From: Panonychus citri
Lineage: Eukaryota > Arthropoda > Arachnida > Trombidiformes > Tetranychidae
Reading direction: 5' to 3'
Length of the DNA stretch: 64,000 nt
NCBI RefSeq assembly: GCF_014898815.1
Contig: NW_026515459.1
Span: forward strand, 1 to 64,000
Each line of letters begins with the position of its first letter. Within the stretch, counting starts at the first letter, position 1. A program made the position numbers and the translations under genes. Positions 1-12,442 of this stretch are shown one piece after another. The notes under the pieces were generated by a model. That model worked only from the letters and a program-made list of their open reading frames with translations. It was not told the origin of the DNA and searched no databases.

Positions 1-162
1 CCAATTTACGAATTTTTCATTTTTTGATGTAACTTTACGGCTCTTGGTTCCAATCGTCATTTTTGTTGCTCCAGAGACTCGATACTCTTGAGATTTAACA
101 CCACTACCAATAGAGTAGCGTTCGGAGATGAGTTCATCATCTTCTGGCCTAAATTCAGCCAT
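1..162 (-). CDS. N-terminal part of an unrecognised protein, running off the left edge
   Basis: An open frame of 54 codons reads leftward from an ATG at 162 to the window edge without a stop. It begins MAEFRPEDDELISERYSIG and continues with a basic stretch rich in Lys, Ser and Thr. The acidic beginning and hydrophilic composition suggest a soluble protein, but I do not recognise the family. The region upstream on the minus strand (163-506) is AT-rich and fits a 5' UTR or promoter. The fragment is short, so a chance ORF is possible; the absence of stops up to the edge and the protein-like composition favour a real first exon. Confidence 0.45.
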   Translation of the reverse strand, partial: MAEFRPEDDELISERYSIGSGVKSQEYRVSGATKMTIGTKSRKVTSKNEKFVNW

Positions 163-506
163 AGATCTGGTGTTTTAGCGACTACAAAACACAACGGATT
201 TTAGATAAAGCGACTAAGTGGAATCACTTTAAAAACTCAAGTCGAAGAACAAAAACAAAAGAACTGATGGATTTGAGTGGAAACAATTTAGTAGATTCTT
301 ACTAATGATTAACTTCCAATCAATTGGAATGAAGGTTCACTTACCAGCTGGAGAATAAACTTAATCTTTAGAAATTCGTCCCTCACTTTTCTCTCTCCCT
401 CGATCCATCGAACTCTAATCGATTTTAATCAAGGCCGACGGACATTTCGATCCATCGATTATTCGAACAACGGGTTAAGTTGTGAAACTCTTTCGAGTTT
501 CAAAGA
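163..506. other. AT-rich intergenic or 5' untranslated sequence
   Basis: I see no open frame or structured element here. It separates the truncated gene at 1-162 from the small ORF at 507-692, both on the minus strand, and may carry the promoter of the former. Confidence 0.4.
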
Positions 507-692
507 TTAGATGTTTACGATTTTTCTTCGATCATAAACAATCGCCGAAATAATAATTGAGAATAAAGTAACTGCGACCACAATATTAATCATCTTTATT
601 TCGATTTTCCAAAGGTTTGATCTGTTGAATTGAGCGCGTTGAGTATATCGATTAACTCGATCGATCCTTTTCGATCCTGGAACATTATCCAT
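507..692 (-). CDS. Possible small single-pass membrane protein (61 aa)
   Basis: A complete 61-codon ORF. The first 34 residues are basic (KRIDRVNRYTQR), followed by a hydrophobic stretch of about 19 residues (INIVVAVTLFSIIISAIVY) and a short basic tail. That layout is typical of small membrane proteins, including mitochondrial assembly factors, but I cannot assign a family. It lies upstream of and on the same strand as the gene at 1-162, and outside the inverted duplication that begins near 1,021. A chance ORF in AT-rich DNA is a real alternative. Confidence 0.3.
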   Translation of the reverse strand: MDNVPGSKRIDRVNRYTQRAQFNRSNLWKIEIKMINIVVAVTLFSIIISAIVYDRRKIVNI

Positions 693-1020
693 GATGGAAG
701 GAAAAATGCACGAAATCTAATCCAAGAGATTGAGTTTCGTTAATCCAGGTGATTCAAAAGAAGACGAGATGAAGGAAAATTATTCAGATGTTAAATCACG
801 TGGATTGTTAATCATATTCGATTAATGGTTTTAATTGAAATCAGACATTCACTTGTTTAAAAGAATCATTGATGATCGAATGGAACAAGAATTTGAATAT
901 TCCAAGTCAATAAGGTTTAGTTGGCTCAACCAAAATATTCAATTTTCTGTAAATCGAATTACTCCTTTAACGGGACTTTAATCGGAATTTGTGGATAATA
1001 TATTATAATAAAGGTGTTTT
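693..1020. other. AT-rich intergenic sequence outside the first inverted repeat
   Basis: No gene seen. Homology to the right arm stops at about 1,021, inside AT-rich sequence, so this stretch has no mirror copy in the window. Confidence 0.4.
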
Positions 1021-1875
1021 AATGTTTAATAAATGATTTAATTTGTACAATCACAGAAAAAAGTTATCAATTTAAGCCATAAAGCAACCAAGTATTTTAA
1101 GGCATAAGCTCGTATTAATTTCATTTGATTTCTTGTTCATTGATAACTTTCCAGTTAACTGTTTCAATGGGTGTTGATGGTGTCGATAAATATTGCAATT
1201 AATTGGATCATGACCAAGATTCACCATGTTCACAGATGAGGAACATAGTCTAGGGCAAATTGTACCTTCATAAAAAAATAGAAACGAGAAAAGGAAATGG
1301 AAATGGAAATGGAAATGGTTAAGGTTTAAAAAGTGGAAACAATCAAATGAAAGAAGAGATAATAAGTTATACAAGGAATACAAGGAATACACATTTTGTG
1401 TTCACATTTCGTTAAGTTATTGGAAATAATTGGATTTGGTGGGAATGCAATTGCCATTGGTTTCGAGTCATCATAATTTTGCTTGATTGTGGAAACATCC
1501 GAAAGATGAAGCAACTTGGCTCAATCTTGTCAGAGCTAATTCCAGTCTACTCTCAGTGTAGCTCAGCACTAAGCTCGCTCAGTCTACATTACATTGTATC
1601 TAGAAAATTGTGAAATATTTAACAAAGATTCAACTACTTTCACCTCGAATTACAAGTGATAACATTGATGAGATGATCAGGAAAAATTGAAACTTGGGGA
1701 ATTCAATCAAACAGGAAGACCGGGTAATAATACTAATAAAATGCTCTGGTAGCAATCAACAGGTAAGAGCAATCAATGAAATGCTCATCAATCGAGGAGG
1801 TTTGTCAAGTCAGGTGATTGACCAAAAGAATGTTCGCAGTCAGATAATCTCGTTCTTTTGCTTCCGGGCAAACAC
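1021..1875. other. 3' flank/UTR of the left zinc-finger gene
   Basis: Downstream of the zinc-finger stop codon (minus strand). It contains a short GGAAAT tandem repeat near 1,297 and no convincing ORF. It is mirrored at 22,001-22,851. Confidence 0.5.
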
Positions 1876-4446
1876 TTACAACAAGTTATTAACTGAAAAT
1901 CTATTTGCATTAAGCCCTAGAACATTATTGTGATTCATGTCGATATTATTGTTGTTCTTGTCCATCTCATTGACTTTTTCGGTTTTCATGGGTTCGGACA
2001 TTGCAGGTGGTGGAGTTGTTGTTTTGGATGCTTTTCTTGGTGAAGATGCTGATGACATTGACATTGTCGATGTCGATGTCGATGTCGATGCAGTTGGTCC
2101 ATCTTTTATCGAGACGGATAAAGTTGCTTCGAGTGGTGAAGATGATAAACACGATCCATTTTTGGATTCTTTTGGACTTGCTGATAGTCCTCGTTTGTCA
2201 TTATTTCCATGGCTTTCGCTGTTGTTATTGTTGTTGTCGTGGAACTTGAATATGTGATCTTCAAGTAATGTCGCTGTGGAAAATCCCAATGAACATATTG
2301 AACAAATGTTCCCACTTCTTGATTTGTGTGATTGAGTTTTCCGATGACGATTCAGATCAGATTGGGTTACTCCATTATAGTTGCAGGTATGACATAGATA
2401 TTGTTTGATTCCTGTGAAAGATTAAACAACAAAAATATAGACATAATTAGTTAATCGTCAAGGTAACAAAATTAAGAAAGTGTCCAACAATTGAGCTTAA
2501 TAACAAAATCGATCAACAGATGAACAAGTTTTACTCACTGATCCATGTAACTAATGTTTACAATGTAATCAGATAATTCAATTCAATCAACTCAATATAT
2601 TACAATCAAAAACAATCAAGTTTTTTGTTCAGTAAAAAAGATAATACTTCGCATGGATGTTTATTTCTCATTACTATTGTTCCCATGAAAGATGCGCCCA
2701 ATAATATTGTTCTGAATGAATTTTGTGAATTGTTCTCTTTGCTTCATCACCAATTTAAAATCTTTTCTTATATTGAGATGAAGTATCAATAGTAATTCCG
2801 CCAATCACACAGAATTTATTCACTTGATTAATGAACTTATGGTCAATTCTTCTCTTAATAAAAAGAAAACTAGTTAAAAGTCATTAAAATCTCATGGCGA
2901 TAATTGTGTTGGGATTATTATCAATTGATCGATGAAATGATGACCCTTGGCTATGAAATCATGTATATTTAGGAACGACATCAAGATTAATTGGTTTGTT
3001 CATGTGTGTGAATAAGAAAACATAATAAATGTTTGTTTAGTTTCTTAAACTGAGAATTTGTTTCACGATTTGTTAATGTGTAGAGAGTCAGTAAGGGAAA
3101 AGTGATGAAGGTTTGTCATTCTCTTGGACATGAAATCATTTCGTTGATGTTTATTAGTAGAATAAAAAATTGCTGGAGATTAAGCGAACCATGTTTTCAG
3201 ATTCTGATGAAAGTTCTCTTTCTCATCCATCCATAGGGATCTAATAATAACACTCAATGCTCTTTGCACCCTGGAGACAAGTTAAAAGCCACCACCAAGA
3301 AGGAGATCTAATTGAAGTCCAAAGTTATTAAGCTTCTTTCTCAAGTAAGTGCAAAAAGGGGTTGGGATATATGATCAAGAATGATGATCATGAAAATCAT
3401 CATTGTGGTTGCTGGTGTTAGCAATGGGAAAGAGATACCTGTGAGCTATCACAGAGAAGAGCTGAACCATATCGAGTGATGAATTGCAGTCCATTGTGAG
3501 AAGAGCAAAAAATGAAATAACTAATATCATGCTCAATAGTTTGTCTTCTTATCTTTCATGACCCAATGAATTACCAGTATTTTCTTAATTGAAGCCGATC
3601 AATGTTGTATTTTAGCAACAATTAGTTGCATTATAAACAAGAGTAGTTAACCGCTGCAACTACGCTGGTGTAATATCAACATGAAAGTGAAAAGTTTGCA
3701 GTAGAAAGGCTCATGTATCAATATATCAATAATATCGATAATATTCAAGGTGAGCTTGGGTTTCATGGTTAATACATGATGTTCTCATCTCTGAATTTGC
3801 ACAGGGAAATTTAATGTTTGGGTAATTAAAAGCGCTTTTATATTAATCAATTATTGTCACTCGGTTTGCAACAATAATGAAATGCAATAGATTTCAAACA
3901 TTAGTCTTGATGATAATCATGAACAGTTATTCCCGACTGTTGATTGTCTGCATTACAATTTAATATGAGCAAGTGTAATGACAAGTAACTTGGGCTTCTC
4001 GATCTTTGCTCAGTCTCTTAAGAACCTCAATGTCTCTCATTCTACTTTGTGGTCTTATCTTCTTGCATTCTGCTCACCCCTCTTCATCTCTTATTCTCTT
4101 TTCATTTTCACAGCAAATTCTATGACATGATATTTCATAAATGAATGTGATCTCAGAGTGAGCATAGGAATCATCAAAATGAATTGGCCATGCCTGATGA
4201 TAATTATCATTAGAAGCAACTTCCATTGAAATAGATAGATTCTCTCATTTTCTTCAACTTTCTCTCCTTCGTCTTTTCTTCATTTCCCCAGGCTCGTGAC
4301 AAAGCTTATTATCCTCAGGAGGATATCATAAGTTATCAAACACAAGTTTACATGAAAGACATAATCAAAATCATGTGAAAACGCGTTTCACAATAAACCT
4401 TTTGAAATGAAAGTTTTCAAGTGGTTGGGTGATTGTTGAAGGCGAT

Positions 4447-4508
<62 letters not shown>

Positions 4509-7500
4509 TATCACGTTGATAAAATAAACTTGGACAAAATGATAAAGGTCGAGAAGGTAAAGACGATTTGATTAGCTTACATCAACAAGAATGTTCAATG
4601 TGTAACTGAGGATAAAGAAGATCACGTTTTTAATCATTCTATTATCCTCGTCATCCTCGTTCTAGATCTAACAAAAAAGTCTACGGTTGATTTGCAACCA
4701 CAATTTAGTTATTGTCTTCATGCAATCCAATCAGTTGATGAAACTACCGAATAAAATTTAGGCCCTTATTCACGTTAAACGAATAGCCAAATTATGCCAA
4801 AGATCAATTTCAGTTACGAGTGAAAGTAGTTTTTGAAAGTCATATCAGCATCCTCACCTATTCATCATATTATCACTATCATCATCTTCATTTCTTCTTC
4901 ATCAGTCGTCATGCATGCCTGAGAACGTGATTTTTTTCTTTATTTTGTAAAAGTGATAGTGACAAGTAGAACCTTATAAGTAGTAATGAAGAAATGGAAA
5001 CTCTTCTTGATAACAAGGAACCAGTAAAATTGGCATGAAATGATTCTTGGGTAAATATCTGATTCTTTTGAGAATAAAATTGCTAAGGACTGTCATAGAT
5101 CCTATAATAATTGTAAGTCAGATCAAGAGAAAGAAGATGAGAATGATGATGAAAATGAACAAGATTTTGATATGATTGTTAGTCAGATGATGATGATAGA
5201 TTTGGGCGTGGTGAAGATGAAGGTGCTAGTAGAGAGAAAGTAGAGTCATGGATGAATTGAAACCGGACGAGAACAAAAGAAAGAAAGGAAATGACATCGC
5301 TATGCTTCAACTTCAATAGAAAAAGAAAGAATAATGAAATAAGAAAATTCAGTGATTATATGTATTCTGATTTTAGAAAGAATGGAGAATATCAAACATG
5401 GAGAAAAGCAGAGAGTACGATGCGCCTACTGGATACCTGAAATGGCGAAATATTGTCCAAACTGAATGAGAACTGAATCTGAATGAAAGTGTAAAATTAG
5501 AAAACATTTTGCAATATTACTCACCAGCATGTCTCATAACATGAACTTTAAGTTGACTGTTTGTGCGACTTTGGTAATCACAGAATTCACATTTAAATGG
5601 ACGAATATCTAATGAGTAAATAAAGAAATAAGATATTGAACAAAAAAATTATCAACAACGAAATGAAGATTGTATGTATAAAAGTAATTCATCAAGATTA
5701 CCCTTACTCTCATGGAATCCAATGTGTCGATTGAGATCAGAGGATGAACAAAATGTCTTTTGGCAGTGATCACATGGATATAAATATCTACCATCGGGTC
5801 CAATCATTGGTTTACTTTGTTTACTCCGTTTTAATACTTTGTCAACCAGTGCAAGTCTTAAGAAATCAAACAGATCAAAATTAAAACGATGGACATCGTG
5901 TGGCCAACACACAATCATAATTACCTTGGACTGTAATTCGAGAAAAAAGCTCCATGTGATCTCAATTTACCTTCTTTGGAACATTTATTTCCATCTAAAG
6001 AACCATTGAGATCATTGTTATTACAGTTACTGTTGGTCTCATCAGCACAATCCTTGACTCTCTCATCTTCCGTCCCGTTGTCCCTCTCCTTTTCCGTACA
6101 GACACGACCATCGGTGTCTCCCTGTTCATTGGAATCATCACCCTGACCACAATAATCAGCAACCATCGCATTATCTCGGGTTTCCTCTTCCTCTTCTTCT
6201 TCCTCTTCGTCCTCCTCTTCGTCGTCTATTCCATACGAGTCTTTATTCCCCTCCCTGCCCCCATACTCATTTCCATCTTCCTCTTCATTTTCATATTTTA
6301 TCTGCATCTTCTCATCATTTTCGTCTTTTCTCACAAATTGACTTGCAATGTTTTCAGATAATTCGGACTCCTCATCACTTCTCTCAGTCGATTCTATATT
6401 AGTTATTTTTTTACTTGGTTTGCTTTTTCTACGACGAGAAGATGAGGACGATGAAGAAGATGAAAAAACTGCACACATTTTGTCACCATCTTCGACATAA
6501 GGTTCTCCATTTGCATCTGATCCAATCTCGTTATAATCAGAGTTATTGCAACTCTCTCTGTTTCTTGTTTTTGCACTTGTACTCTCGTCTGACCGAGACC
6601 GAGGCCGAGGCCTTTCATCAGATTGCTTCTCCTCTCTGGTCTCGGCCATTTCGTGGCGACCCTCGTTATCACGAGCACTATTGTTTTTATCACTTTGCTT
6701 CTTGTCAATTTCCTCTTCCCCGATTGCACTCGCTTCTAAACTTGAGTTGCTGAGAAGACGAACAGCAGCTTTCTTTAGAAATGATGCTGCCGATATCGAC
6801 TTTTCTTTGCGAACTCTTTTCAAAAGTTCTCGGCCACTTCCATCGCTATGGAATCGAATGATATGATGTCGAAGATTTCTTTTCTCACTGAAACCTCGAC
6901 CACAAACCCTACATATGCACGGTTTATACCCTGTGTGAACTCTTTCATGGCGATGAACTGAAAATATACGATCAAATGTTTTCTCACAATAACGACACTT
7001 GAACTGACCAGGGGCTGTTTCTTCAATATCCCCGATAGGTTCTCGAATTTTTCCTCCACCTCCTCCTACTACTTCACCAACATTTAAAAAACCACTTCCA
7101 TTTCCATTGATACTGCCTGAAGAAGATGACGACGAAACAGAGCCGGAACCTGTCCCAAGTCCTGATGTCGATGCAGGTCCTGAAGTGGTCGTCGTTGTCA
7201 TGGTGGATATTCCTGACACCATTGATGCAATACTTTGAAAATGTTGATGTAACTGTTTGTTTTTCTCACTCTGAGATTGATGTTGAGATGAGATGCCCGC
7301 AGCAAATGCTGCGGCTGCCGCTGCTGCTGATGTTAATTGTGATGCGGTTGGCGGTGGAAATGATAGTCCAACCGATGGCGGCATTAGAGACGAATGTAAA
7401 AAGCTTAGTGGGTTCATCGGTGTAATATTATTGATATTATTATTTGAATCAGCAAACAATGACTCAACTTTTAAATCAATTGGCTCATCCATCACCATTG

Positions 7501-9301
7501 AGGAGACTCTCTCGCGACTATTGGTATTGTTACTATGATTATTATTATCATGAGCATTACAATTATTTATGTTATTTTCATTATCAAAGTTTATGCAATT
7601 ATGCTTGATAATGTTATCATTATTATTATTGTCGTGGTTAAGGTTGTTGTTGTTGTTGTTGTTATTAGCATCACAAATTTCTGACTTGTGTTTACGTTTC
7701 AGACACAAATTCAACCCTTGACCAACATCTTCTCGTCCATTGATTTCTTCCTCTGATTCTATTTTTATTTTAGCTCTTTTCGTTTCGTCACCTCCTTTGG
7801 ATATTAATTGTTGATCCCCACTCAAGTAGGGATTCATGAAAACTAAATTAGGTTGTAGAAATGAAGGCATAACCAATGCACGTGATTGTTGTTGTTGTTG
7901 CTGCTGTTTTTGTTGTTTTTGTTGGTGGTAATGTTGATGTTGATGTTGGGGGTGTTGGTGTTGTTGTTGGTGTTGCAAGAGTTGCTCTCTTTGATGCTGT
8001 TGATTACTGTGAGAATGATGAGAATCTTGTGGTAATTGTAGATGAGATTTGCACTTGTTTGAACTTGGATTTATACTATTGATAGACTGATCCATCACTT
8101 TATGCAATTGTTCGTGTAACTGTAATTCACTTTTCCATTTAAATGTTGCGCCACATTTATCACAAGTTAAATTTAAATTGTTTGAATGCATTGACTGAAT
8201 ATGAATACTGACAGGTTCGAGGCTGGGAAAAGCGAAACCACATAAACAACATTTATACAATGAATACAATTGCTCATTCGTTGGATGAACACCTTCGAGA
8301 ATGGATATCAATACCTTTTCTGATTTAATTTGTAAATTTCGCGGAGATAGGATATCGCCTTGTAAACCGAAATCAATCAAAGACATTTGAGATGAATTCA
8401 TTAGTTTCTCTTTGTTGGTCGAAGATATTGGTGTTGAAGATGTGGATGATGAAGATGATGATGATGATAGTGCCAGTGATGATACAAGAGGTGATGGTGA
8501 AGGTGGTGTTGTAGTTGTTAATAGTGATGATGTTAATGTGGATGATGCAAGTGATGATGACACTGTGGATGAAGGTAGTATTGGTGGTGGTACAATTGGT
8601 ACAGTGTTGTTGTTTGACTTGGATGATGATTGAGATGAATTTGATGATGCAGATGGATAGGAACTCAAAGCGATAGGAAATTTCAGTCCATTCAAGATAC
8701 TTGGTTCAAGAAGACCAAGGCCAACAGGACCAGAGGATAAGTTCAAACCTGTCAATTGTAGTGGATTAGTAGATAAATGATGACGCAGATCACTGGAAAT
8801 CTCATTGACAACTAGACGATCATCACAACTATTAGCCTTTCCACTCGTGGAAGAGGTTGTATTGTTGTTAGAGGGAACATTGTTATGGTTATTAACGATC
8901 AAATCGTGCGGTGATGATAAACCACCTTGCAGTTGCGAAACTAGTCTTCGGCCATCAACGTTACTTGTACCAAATAAACTTGCCTTATCATCGGGCACTT
9001 CTCGTTTCATCTTACAGCTTTTTCGATTCAAAGATTTCAAGTTAAATTGTTCATTTTTACCAGATCCAATATTGTTGTTACCACTGCCGCCAGCACCTCC
9101 ACTGGAGGCTCCATTCTCTGCACCATGTTGACTTTTTATATGAAAGTCCAAAGTGTGATCATATTTGAAACCTTTACCACAAGCAAAACAAACATATGGA
9201 TGTTGGGTGATATGTCTCATTAGATGTGCTTTAAGATCTACTTGGGTTGCGAATGTTTTATGACAATCAGGACAAGGAAAGCGCTTACCGTTGCGCCACA
9301 T
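1876..9301 (-). CDS. Multi-C2H2 zinc-finger protein, left copy (intact, about 1,381 aa)
   Basis: Four exons with consensus splice sites: 9,301-5,925, 5,856-5,708, 5,608-5,525 and 2,411-1,876. Together they give an uninterrupted frame of 1,382 codons including the stop. I count ten C2H2 fingers: two at residues 10-60, two near 355-405 (CCLCGFAF, CDKCGATF), two near 790-845 (CRYCEKTF, CRVCGRGF) and four encoded by exons 2-4 (CDHC, CEFC, CHTC, CSIC). Between them lie low-complexity tracts: Ser/Thr, Gln/His, Asn, poly-Ala, Gly/Ser and a long acidic region. This is a nuclear DNA-binding regulator by family; its targets and orthologue are not identifiable by eye. The start codon is the first in-frame ATG before finger 1, and an upstream exon is possible. 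Intron 3 (2,412-5,524) differs wholly from its counterpart in the right copy. Confidence 0.88.
2412..5524. other. Intron 3 of the left zinc-finger gene
   Basis: A 3.1 kb intron between finger-coding exons. The roughly 200 bp next to the acceptor (2,412-2,612) match the other copy; the rest (about 2,613-5,518) has no counterpart in the right-arm intron. It contains a GA microsatellite at 4,451-4,503. I found no ORF, transposase or terminal inverted repeat in it. Confidence 0.7.
4451..4503 (+). repeat. (GA)n microsatellite
   Basis: About 26 uninterrupted GA units inside the large intron of the left zinc-finger gene. It is absent from the right-arm intron. Confidence 0.95.
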
Positions 9302-10184
9302 TTATCACAATTCAAAAACAAGATTGTTGCATTGGTTGAGCAACTGAACATAGGAAGGTGGTCCGATTGTCAAATATAATAACTATAAACACTATTCACA
9401 GTCGATGGACTGTCAGGTATTGATCACCAAATAAGAGAAAATTCATCAGTTTTGTGACTCTTGGAAAGAGAGAAGCTCAATTGCTGATGTTAGAAACATC
9501 AACAGTAAATAAGATTAGAGTAATAGGAAATTCATTGCAGATAACAAACACATTGAGAGAGTCGGGGCGGAACCAATGGTTTATTTTAATGTTTAAAACA
9601 TTCAACAAAACAAAGTCACAAGTGTATCAATGATTCCAACATATTTAATGATGATGATAATGATGATGTTATCCGTTGATAAATTGAAAACAGTTATATA
9701 CACAAAATGATCTCAGAAGAAACAAAACTCAATAAGTGAACAAATAAATTACAATGAAAATGAAAACAAGTGAAATCAAATGAAAGAAAACAAGAAACTA
9801 AATCCAAAATCCACAAGGTGCATGAGCACAGAATTTTTTCTTTTCTAAATTCACAATAGATGTCACTTTTTTCTTTTCTTTTCTTTTCTTTTCCACTTTC
9901 GTTCTGTTTTTCTTCTCTCAATATTGTTCTTCGTCTCTGGTTCATTAACGAAAATCTAAAATTAAAATGAGGAAAAAACGTTTAGTTTTTACTATTTAAC
10001 CAAAGTAGAAAGAGAACGAAAATTAATTCTATTCAGAAATCGTAAATGTTTCCTTTCACCTGATTGGTCTCAGACCATCTTGTGATAAATTGTTGATCGC
10101 TGATCGACTTTCGATTATCTTGAACACGAGGCCAGCAGAAAGTTTTGCTTGAGCGTAAAGCATTTGGGTTAATTTCTTAATTCA
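9302..10184. other. 5' flank of the left zinc-finger gene
   Basis: Upstream of the zinc-finger start on the minus strand. It contains ATG/ATC-rich simple sequence near 9,650 and a CTTTT repeat near 9,870-9,890. No gene is supported. It is mirrored at about 15,000-15,826. Confidence 0.5.
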
Positions 10185-10487
10185 TTTACGAAGTCACATT
10201 GGTTTTGTTGGACAAGAACCTGTACTTTTCAGTGGTACCATCGCTTACAATATAACCTATGGTCTAGAATATCATGTCTCTCAAAGTGAGATCGAAGATG
10301 CTGCCAAACAGGCAAAGATTCATGATTTCATTCGTGATCTACCCCAAAAGTACGAGACTGTTGTCGGAGAAAGGGGAATGCTCTTGAGCGGAGGTCAAAA
10401 GCAAAGAATTGCAATCGCTCGAGCCTTGATTCGTAAGCCAAACATTTTACTTTTAGATGGAGCGACTTCCGCATTGATTCCATTTTA
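10185..10487 (+). pseudogene. ABC transporter nucleotide-binding domain relic, left copy
   Basis: The plus-strand frame contains the second half of an ABCB/P-glycoprotein-type NBD: Q-loop region (GFVGQEPVLFSGTIAYNI), signature motif LSGGQKQRIAIARAL, and a Walker B plus D-loop reading ILLLDGATSAL. The canonical catalytic Glu after the Walker B Asp is Gly here (codon GGA). There is no Walker A upstream, and the frame ends in a stop just after the D-loop. It is therefore a fragment that could not hydrolyse ATP normally. It lies at the inner edge of inverted-repeat arm 1 and its mirror image is at 14,632-14,985. Confidence 0.85.
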
Positions 10488-10955
10488 ATCGCTCAATCAA
10501 GATGGTTCTTTATATTCATCTCAAACAGCTTTCTATTATTCGTGACAAGGAAATTTGTCATCTTCGAAGGTAAAACGATTAACCTTCCGATCTTTCAAAC
10601 TAGTGATTCCTGGTTAAAAGTTAACTGATTGGAGTGTGAAATTATTCTAAGAGTGAACAAATTTAATATTAGAAATCACTTTAGACTATCGAATTACCTA
10701 TTAGAAAATGACTATGAAATCCAATTCCTAACTTTAGAACAGTCAATTTCTCTGGACTTGATGAAGATAAAGAATATGCTTTCTTCGTAGAAGAAAGAGA
10801 ATACATGATTAGAAAATGAAGAAATGTTTTTGAATAATAATGATTAAGACTTTTAATTAATATTTATCCAGTGAAAATCTTTAAACAGGTACATTAGCTG
10901 TTCCATGGTGTGACAAATGAACATCGAGATACACCTCATCAAGTACATTCACATA

Positions 10956-11921
10956 TCGGGTGACTGAAAATGAGTGAGCATCTCTGTAACCACAGGTAGC
11001 GGAAAAAGCTAGGACTTCTCCAACGAATGTGGACTTAGTTCGAAATCTAGTTGGACAAAATCGAAAAATGTCAGTTCGACAGATAGCCAGTGAAAAGGGG
11101 ATTCCTCGAGAAAGTGTTGGGTCAATTTTGGTGAATGACCTCAAGATGATAAAAAAGATTGCAAGATGGATACCGAAAGAGCTTACAGATAGACAAAAAG
11201 AGGCAAGAATAAGCTACGCACGAACTTTTCTTGACCGTTTTTCAACTAATTGGGGACATTATCGAAAAAGAATCATAACTACAGATGAAACTTGGATATC
11301 GTATGAACCTGATTCTGGAATTCATGGCTCATCAGAATGGTGCTTTGAGGATGAACCAAGGCCAGAACGGGAAAAGCCTACTTTGAACAAACAGAAGACA
11401 ATGCTGTCCGTTTTTTCGGACTTAAACGGAATAATATTGTTTGACTTTTTACCCCTTGGTGCTACAATTACCGCTGATTATTATTGTGATCTTCTTGATC
11501 GTTTAATTATCGCCATTAAGGAAAAAGGCCATCTTTGTTGGGTAAACTCATACACTATTTACAGGACAACGCTCGTCCTCATACTGCCGCCGTAACAAAA
11601 GAAAAACTAAAACAGATCGGATTTTATATTATTCCTCACCAACCTTATAGCCCAGATCTAAGCCAAAGCGGCTATTTTCTGTTTAGAAATTTGAAATGTA
11701 AGGTCAGACAACGAAGTTATAGCGACCAGAAAGAGTAAGAAGAGTTGTTGAACGAATGGAAAGAGAGTCGACCTTTCGGTTACTTTCAAAACGCTATTGA
11801 TGACCTACCGAAACGAATGAAACAAATTATTGATTTAGAAGGTCGATACATTGATAACTGAAATTTTCATGTCTTCATTTTTCGTGGTTCCTGAGATGCT
11901 CACTCATTTTCGGTCACCCGA
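10956..11921 (+). mobile_element. mariner-family DNA transposon (966 bp, degenerate)
   Basis: Near-identical inverted terminal repeats of about 28 bp (TCGGGTGACTGAAAATGAGT... at the left end, its complement with one mismatch at the right end) are flanked by TA on both sides, the mariner target site. The interior encodes a mariner transposase. The element is shorter than full-length mariners (about 1.3 kb), mainly because much of the transposase N-terminus is missing. It lies in the spacer of inverted duplication 1 and splits a zinc-knuckle ORF. Confidence 0.92.
11029..11860 (+). pseudogene. mariner transposase, frameshifted and catalytically dead
   Basis: The frame from 11,029 shows the helix-turn-helix/linker region (SVRQIASEKGIPRESVGSI), a variant of the WVPHEL motif (WIPKELT) and the first catalytic Asp (TTDETWISYE). 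Near 11,550 the reading continues in another frame with the second Asp (QDNARPHTAA) and the YSPDL block. The third Asp of the DD34D triad, normally just before the YxxF of this block, is Gly (SQSGYFLF). A stop follows near 11,738, and recognisable C-terminal sequence continues to about 11,860. With a frameshift, a stop and a lost catalytic residue it cannot be autonomous. Confidence 0.9.
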
Positions 11922-12442
11922 TATTTAACCATTTTTCGCAGAATTCGATTAAAGGTCTCAGTGCATTTAACCAATTTCTTTCCGTGGTGCTGATTACAAG
12001 TTGGACATTTGAACTTCTTACAGCCATTTTGATGTGATAAATGACCACACCTATAACAGATTACAGTTGACCGACAAATATGACCAACCTTCACTAGAAA
12101 GTACGAGACTTTACTACAAAAATAGAACGATTTCTCCCATACAGAGGCTTGCATACCTGGGAAACAAAAATAGAAACAATAGTGGTATTACAACAGTAGT
12201 ATTTAATCAATTAAAATTCTAAGGTTGAACTTACCTCTTCTTAGCAAAACATCCAATACCCCACTAGTAACATCAATAAATAAATAAAAATGACAATTGA
12301 TTAATTTTCTTTCCACGAACACAAAGCCATCAGCAGATAATCCAAGGGGACCTCTTAATAAATTCACAAACTCCAAATCGGTGCGACGATTAAGAGGTCG
12401 ATACACACAAATACGATATCGATCGACTACATTCTCGTTCAC

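Larger units (their letters stand above)
1021..10481 (+). repeat. Left arm of inverted duplication 1 (zinc finger/ABC relic)
   Basis: This segment reappears in reverse complement at 14,632-22,851. The outer boundary is seen by comparing 1,016-1,055 with 22,820-22,855: the sequences agree up to an ATTAAA at the edge and then differ completely. The inner boundary is next to the ABC-transporter relic, where both copies share GATTCC and then part. The left arm is about 1.2 kb longer, almost entirely because one zinc-finger intron has different contents. Exons, short introns and flanks match with rare substitutions and single-base indels; a GGAAAT microsatellite has four units here (about 1,297-1,318) and three in the other arm. 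Confidence 0.93.
10881..12442 (-). pseudogene. Zinc-knuckle (Gag-like) ORF interrupted by mariner
   Basis: On the minus strand a first exon-like frame starts at 12,442 and reaches a good splice donor near 12,235 (GTAAGT). An acceptor near 12,155 opens a second frame containing a CX2CX3HX5C knuckle (CYRCGHLSHQNGC) followed by a second Cys/His cluster (CPTCNQHHGKK), an arrangement found in Gag-type proteins of BEL/Pao-like retroelements. That frame runs into the mariner terminal repeat at 11,921. Beyond the transposon it resumes at a TA at 10,954-10,955, in the same frame, and ends at 10,881. The family assignment is tentative; a cellular zinc-knuckle protein is an alternative. Confidence 0.5.

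Noticed and set aside
8412..8633. Acidic Asp-rich ORF opposite the zinc-finger gene, and similar ones at 7,876 and 16,495
   Set aside because: Antisense readings of Ser/Thr- and Gln/His-rich repeats; no independent features.
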